Below are positions 6,473 to 8,879 of a stretch of DNA of 8,879 bases, one piece after another. Every line of letters begins with the position of its first letter. The stretch's first letter is position 1. The translations under genes were made by a program, and so were the position numbers. This stretch comes from Akkermansiaceae bacterium UBA1506. Its GTDB lineage: Bacteria > Verrucomicrobiota > Verrucomicrobiia > Verrucomicrobiales > DEV007. Location of the stretch: contig DCQY01000130.1 in the NCBI GenBank assembly GCA_002323995.1, positions 555 to 9,433 of the forward strand, written 5' to 3'. The notes beneath the pieces are model-generated. The model was not told where the DNA came from. It was given only the letters and a program-made list of their open reading frames with translations, and made no database searches.

Positions 6473-8422
6473 TCACGGCTCCGGCAAGTGTCTTTCATCT
6501 CCATCCCTCACCGTGACGCCTTCCTCGTCGAGCCATTCAAGCAGTGGCATCAAGATTCGCCGGGTCGTTCCCGTGTGTTGCCTCAAATCACTCGCAGTCG
6601 CTTTCCCTTGTTCTCGAAGGTAGCTTTCTATCTGCTCACGAAGAATCTCACATCCTCGGCGGGAAATCACCGTTTTCGGGTCGAGATCAATCACTTCACC
6701 CGTGTGCATCAAAAAACGCATTGCCTTCTCTTCATTAGAATTGGTCGCTATCTCCCCTTTATTCGGAGGGAGAATTGGATCACCCGCAAGGCGCTCCCGG
6801 ACGAGTTCGCCCGCCCTCTCAAGCTCGGGCGGTAACTTAGGAATATGATCCCGATGGCGAATGTTGGGACCAGCCTTTGCAAAATCACCTGCCAGCAAAC
6901 CCTCAAGAACCATGTCAAAGAACTTCGGAGCCGGCAGTTCCGGCTCCATCATCGCCTTGAGTTCGCGTATAGGTAGCCCGAGTTGTTCTGGATGCTCTCG
7001 ATGAATCGATTGGACTTTATCCGCAGCCACTCCTGCAATACCAGACCACCAGTCAGACTGAAAAACCCAGTCTCCGTCACGCCTTAATTCTCCGGCCTGG
7101 ATTTGTTTCAGAACCTCCGCCTCAATTAGATCGACGCTGAACGAAGACTTTACGAGGAGGCGCGAAAAGGGAACGACCATATCTCTTTTCAGCTGGGACC
7201 TAACGAGAACGCCAAGATCGTGAGGCGCTGCAGCTCTCGACTCAAGGAACTCGCCCTGAAAAGGTTTCCGAAAAGCTCTTCGATTGGCTTCTTCATCAAT
7301 GACAATCCCACCAGCGAGGGTTAACCCTAACGAATGGTCTCGCAAAACGAAACCGTCACCGAGGAAAACAAACACTGGCTCGTGGAACCTAAGCTCGGCG
7401 ATTACCGATTCACCCGGCTCTAGGGATCGCTGCCCTCGGAAATGGATCCGGGCGGGAACCCCCGAACTTCCATGGTGAAACATGACTTCCCGACCAGTCC
7501 TTAGGGCTCGAGTCGACTGCTTCATACCCCGAATAGATCGACTCGTTTTTGTGACAAGGACATCAATCACAGAGACCGGCTCACCGAACTTTTTTTTGGT
7601 AATAACGTCCCCCCGACCTACACCTTCAAAGGCAGCCGAACGATTTTCTCGAAGCCCAATCCCGGAAAGATTAAGCGCAGTCCGAGCCCCGGGCGAGACC
7701 ACAGCGACGTTTTGACCATGCGACTGAGCCGTTCTGACATGGGCCTCCTGACCGGATGGCTGAATAATGAGATCATCCCCCACCGCGACCTCTCCTTCGA
7801 TGAGCGTTCCCGTCACGACTGTTCCTACCCCTTTGATCGAGAAGGCTCGATCTACCGGAAGTCGTGGCTTTCCAAAATCCCTAATCGAACTTGCCTCAGT
7901 AAGCTCCCGCGATATCGTCGCCCTCAATTCTTCAATTCCCTGCCCCGTGTTAGACGATACCGGGACCACCGGGACATTACTCCAGATACCTTCTTCAAGG
8001 TTTTCCTTCACATCCTCTAAAACCAACTCAAGATCTTCGACTAAGTCGACCTTGGTCAGCGCTACCACGGCACGCTTCACCCCAAGATAGTTGAGGATCT
8101 GATAATGCTCCTCGGTCTGCGGCATCCAACCGTCATCAGCAGCAACTATGAAAAGTGCCAGGTCAATCGCGCCTACCCCTGCAACCATGTTTTTCACAAA
8201 ATCGGAATGCCCGGGAACGTCAATCACTCCAAGTGCCAGCTCATCACCTGAATCGTCACTTGCAGGAAGACTTAGCTGGGCAAACCCTAATTCGATCGTC
8301 ATCCCGCGTGCTTTTTCCTCAGGAAGACGATCGGGGTCTATCCCTGTGAGGGCTTCGATCAGCGAACTTTTCCCGTGGTCAATATGACCGGCTGTTCCAA
8401 CGATGTAATGACGGGATGGCAT
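6473..8422 (-). CDS. selB: SelB, selenocysteine-specific translation elongation factor
   Basis: SelB is a cytoplasmic GTPase that carries selenocysteyl-tRNA(Sec) to the ribosome at UGA codons marked by a SECIS element. The 649-residue product has all GTPase motifs: G1 AGHIDHGKS (11-19), G2 region RGMTIELGFA (39-48), G3 DVPGH (68-72), G4 TKVD (123-126) and a G5-like VSSNTG (155-160). Beta-barrel domains II and III follow (about 185-350; FSIKGVGTVVTGTL is typical). The C-terminal part is a winged-helix array. Its last module, TRRILMPLLEWLDEEGVT followed by RDGDERHL, matches the SECIS-binding fourth winged helix. The length is slightly above the E. coli protein (about 614). The start MPSRHYIVGTAGHID fits the family, and only a weak, badly spaced GGA precedes it. 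It sits 13 bp after the permease gene, presumably in one operon. The stop is TGA. No selA, selD or tRNA(Sec) gene is visible in the window. Confidence 0.96.
   Translation of the reverse strand: MPSRHYIVGTAGHIDHGKSSLIEALTGIDPDRLPEEKARGMTIELGFAQLSLPASDDSGDELALGVIDVPGHSDFVKNMVAGVGAIDLALFIVAADDGWMPQTEEHYQILNYLGVKRAVVALTKVDLVEDLELVLEDVKENLEEGIWSNVPVVPVSSNTGQGIEELRATISRELTEASSIRDFGKPRLPVDRAFSIKGVGTVVTGTLIEGEVAVGDDLIIQPSGQEAHVRTAQSHGQNVAVVSPGARTALNLSGIGLRENRSAAFEGVGRGDVITKKKFGEPVSVIDVLVTKTSRSIRGMKQSTRALRTGREVMFHHGSSGVPARIHFRGQRSLEPGESVIAELRFHEPVFVFLGDGFVLRDHSLGLTLAGGIVIDEEANRRAFRKPFQGEFLESRAAAPHDLGVLVRSQLKRDMVVPFSRLLVKSSFSVDLIEAEVLKQIQAGELRRDGDWVFQSDWWSGIAGVAADKVQSIHREHPEQLGLPIRELKAMMEPELPAPKFFDMVLEGLLAGDFAKAGPNIRHRDHIPKLPPELERAGELVRERLAGDPILPPNKGEIATNSNEEKAMRFLMHTGEVIDLDPKTVISRRGCEILREQIESYLREQGKATASDLRQHTGTTRRILMPLLEWLDEEGVTVRDGDERHLPEP
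7589..7597 (-). other. Run of eight A plus G in selB: candidate -1 slippery site
   Basis: On the coding strand of selB, codons 276-278 are AAA AAA AAG, giving the heptamer A AAA AAG in the correct zero-frame phase, as in the dnaX frameshift site. A slip to -1 would add valine and arginine and then meet TGA, giving a product of about 280 residues with the GTPase domain, domain II and only the start of domain III. A GGGGGGA tract lies about 11 bases upstream, roughly where dnaX has its Shine-Dalgarno-like stimulator. I see only a very short downstream hairpin (CGG/CCG). Frameshifting is untested, and the tract may simply be lysine codons. Confidence 0.3.
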
Positions 8423-8435
8423 GTGTCCAAAGTTT

Positions 8436-8879
8436 TTAGCGAAGCTTTCGACGAAGGAAAGTAGAAAACAAATCCCCCACCAGAATCACTGAAGAACCAA
8501 GAAGAATATAGAAGAACATCTCGTCCCAGAAGAACCCCTTGGAAAGCGCGATTAATTTCCCAAGAGTTAGCACCCCCAGCATACCGAGCACGGTGGCGTC
8601 TTTAACACAAGTTTCCCAACGATAAAAGAAGTAGATCAGAAGCCGATTAAATTCGGCCGGGAAAAGGCGAGATATGAAAACAAAAGATCGAGACTGACCG
8701 CAACCAAGTCCATGTATTGGTGGGGCCGTTTCTGAGTTTTCCGTCACTTCACCCCATAGCCTCCCGAGGATGCCAAGGTTATGAATCGCCAGAGCCAAGA
8801 TGAGAGGCCAGACTTGAAGCCCCAGCAACGAGATAAGCAAAAACGCCAAAATATACTCTGGAACGGCGCGGGCTATGAC
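8436..8879 (-). CDS. phnE: PhnE-type ABC transporter permease (5' partial, C-terminal half)
   Basis: The frame is open from the stop TAA at 8438-8436 to the window edge, so 147 C-terminal residues are visible and the start lies beyond 8879. The first residues, ARAVPEY, match the R-A-V/I-P-E motif of PhnE permeases. The rest follows the PhnE pattern: a hydrophobic segment around LILALAIHNLGILGRL, a cytoplasmic coupling loop, then FYRWETCVKDATVLGMLG (compare LYR-E-x-x-V/I-R-x-x-TVLG in PhnE), a final membrane segment FFYILLGSSVILVGDL and a basic end FLRRKLR. PhnE forms the inner-membrane channel of PhnCDE-type importers for phosphonate or phosphite, with ATPase PhnC and binding protein PhnD, presumably encoded upstream outside the window. 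The coupling loop (GLGCGQSRSFVF) and the GVLTLGK stretch differ from the usual EAA-type loop and GAGGIG, so this is a divergent member. Its substrate cannot be read from the sequence. Confidence 0.85.
   Translation of the reverse strand, partial: VIARAVPEYILAFLLISLLGLQVWPLILALAIHNLGILGRLWGEVTENSETAPPIHGLGCGQSRSFVFISRLFPAEFNRLLIYFFYRWETCVKDATVLGMLGVLTLGKLIALSKGFFWDEMFFYILLGSSVILVGDLFSTFLRRKLR

Noticed and set aside
6466..6479. Perfect inverted repeat GCCGT-cttc-ACGGC at the convergent junction as a bidirectional terminator or a SECIS element next to the selB TGA
   Set aside because: The stem is only 5 bp with no T tract on either side, so it is a poor intrinsic terminator. The selB TGA is inside the hairpin at the normal end of the protein, and the family-typical C-terminus is already complete, so recoding is not supported.
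8847..8849. TTG at 8849 as the start of a small 137-residue membrane protein
   Set aside because: The open frame extends upstream to the window edge and encodes the PhnE motif ARAVPEY, so this is an internal codon of a partial permease gene.

Overview
The window is about 8.9 kb of gene-dense bacterial DNA with six protein-coding genes, two of them cut by the window edges. Gaps between genes are at most 54 bp, and I found no RNA genes, CRISPR arrays or mobile elements. The organism is most likely a member of the PVC superphylum, with Verrucomicrobiota or Planctomycetota as the best guess. This is an inference from gene order: a DUF58 protein, a BatA-like vWA membrane protein and a vWA plus glutamine-amidotransferase-like membrane protein in a row is a layout familiar from those phyla. 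Three genes (the BatA-like, vWA/GATase-like and SelB genes) also start without a good Shine-Dalgarno sequence.

Left part, + strand, 1-5122: three consecutive genes of the vWA operon type that normally follows a MoxR-family AAA+ ATPase. They are a soluble DUF58 protein (5' end outside the window), a BatA-like protein with two N-terminal and one C-terminal membrane segments, and a second membrane-anchored vWA protein with a class I glutamine-amidotransferase-like domain. The first two overlap by ATGA and the third begins 17 bp later, so they are almost certainly co-transcribed. All three keep a DxSxS metal-binding (MIDAS) motif. Proteins of this kind are thought to work with MoxR ATPases as chaperone or envelope-complex assembly factors; the substrate is unknown.

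Middle, + strand, 5177-6448: a 423-residue protein that I cannot name, with a signal peptide or signal anchor and several membrane segments. It is 54 bp downstream of the vWA operon and may belong to the same transcript. Parts of it resemble DUF4126 proteins.

Right part, - strand, 8879-6473: the C-terminal half of a PhnE-type ABC transporter permease, followed 13 bp later by a full-length SelB, the selenocysteine-specific elongation factor. SelB has intact GTPase motifs and an intact SECIS-binding C-terminal winged helix, so this organism probably decodes UGA as selenocysteine. The two transcription units converge with only 24 bp between stop codons.

The most interesting point is the tight coupling of a divergent phosphonate/phosphite-family permease to selB. 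It raises the possibility that the transporter brings in a selenium oxyanion such as selenite, which resembles phosphite in shape and charge. A second curiosity is a dnaX-like A AAA AAG slippery site inside selB with a G-rich tract upstream and an immediate -1 frame stop.
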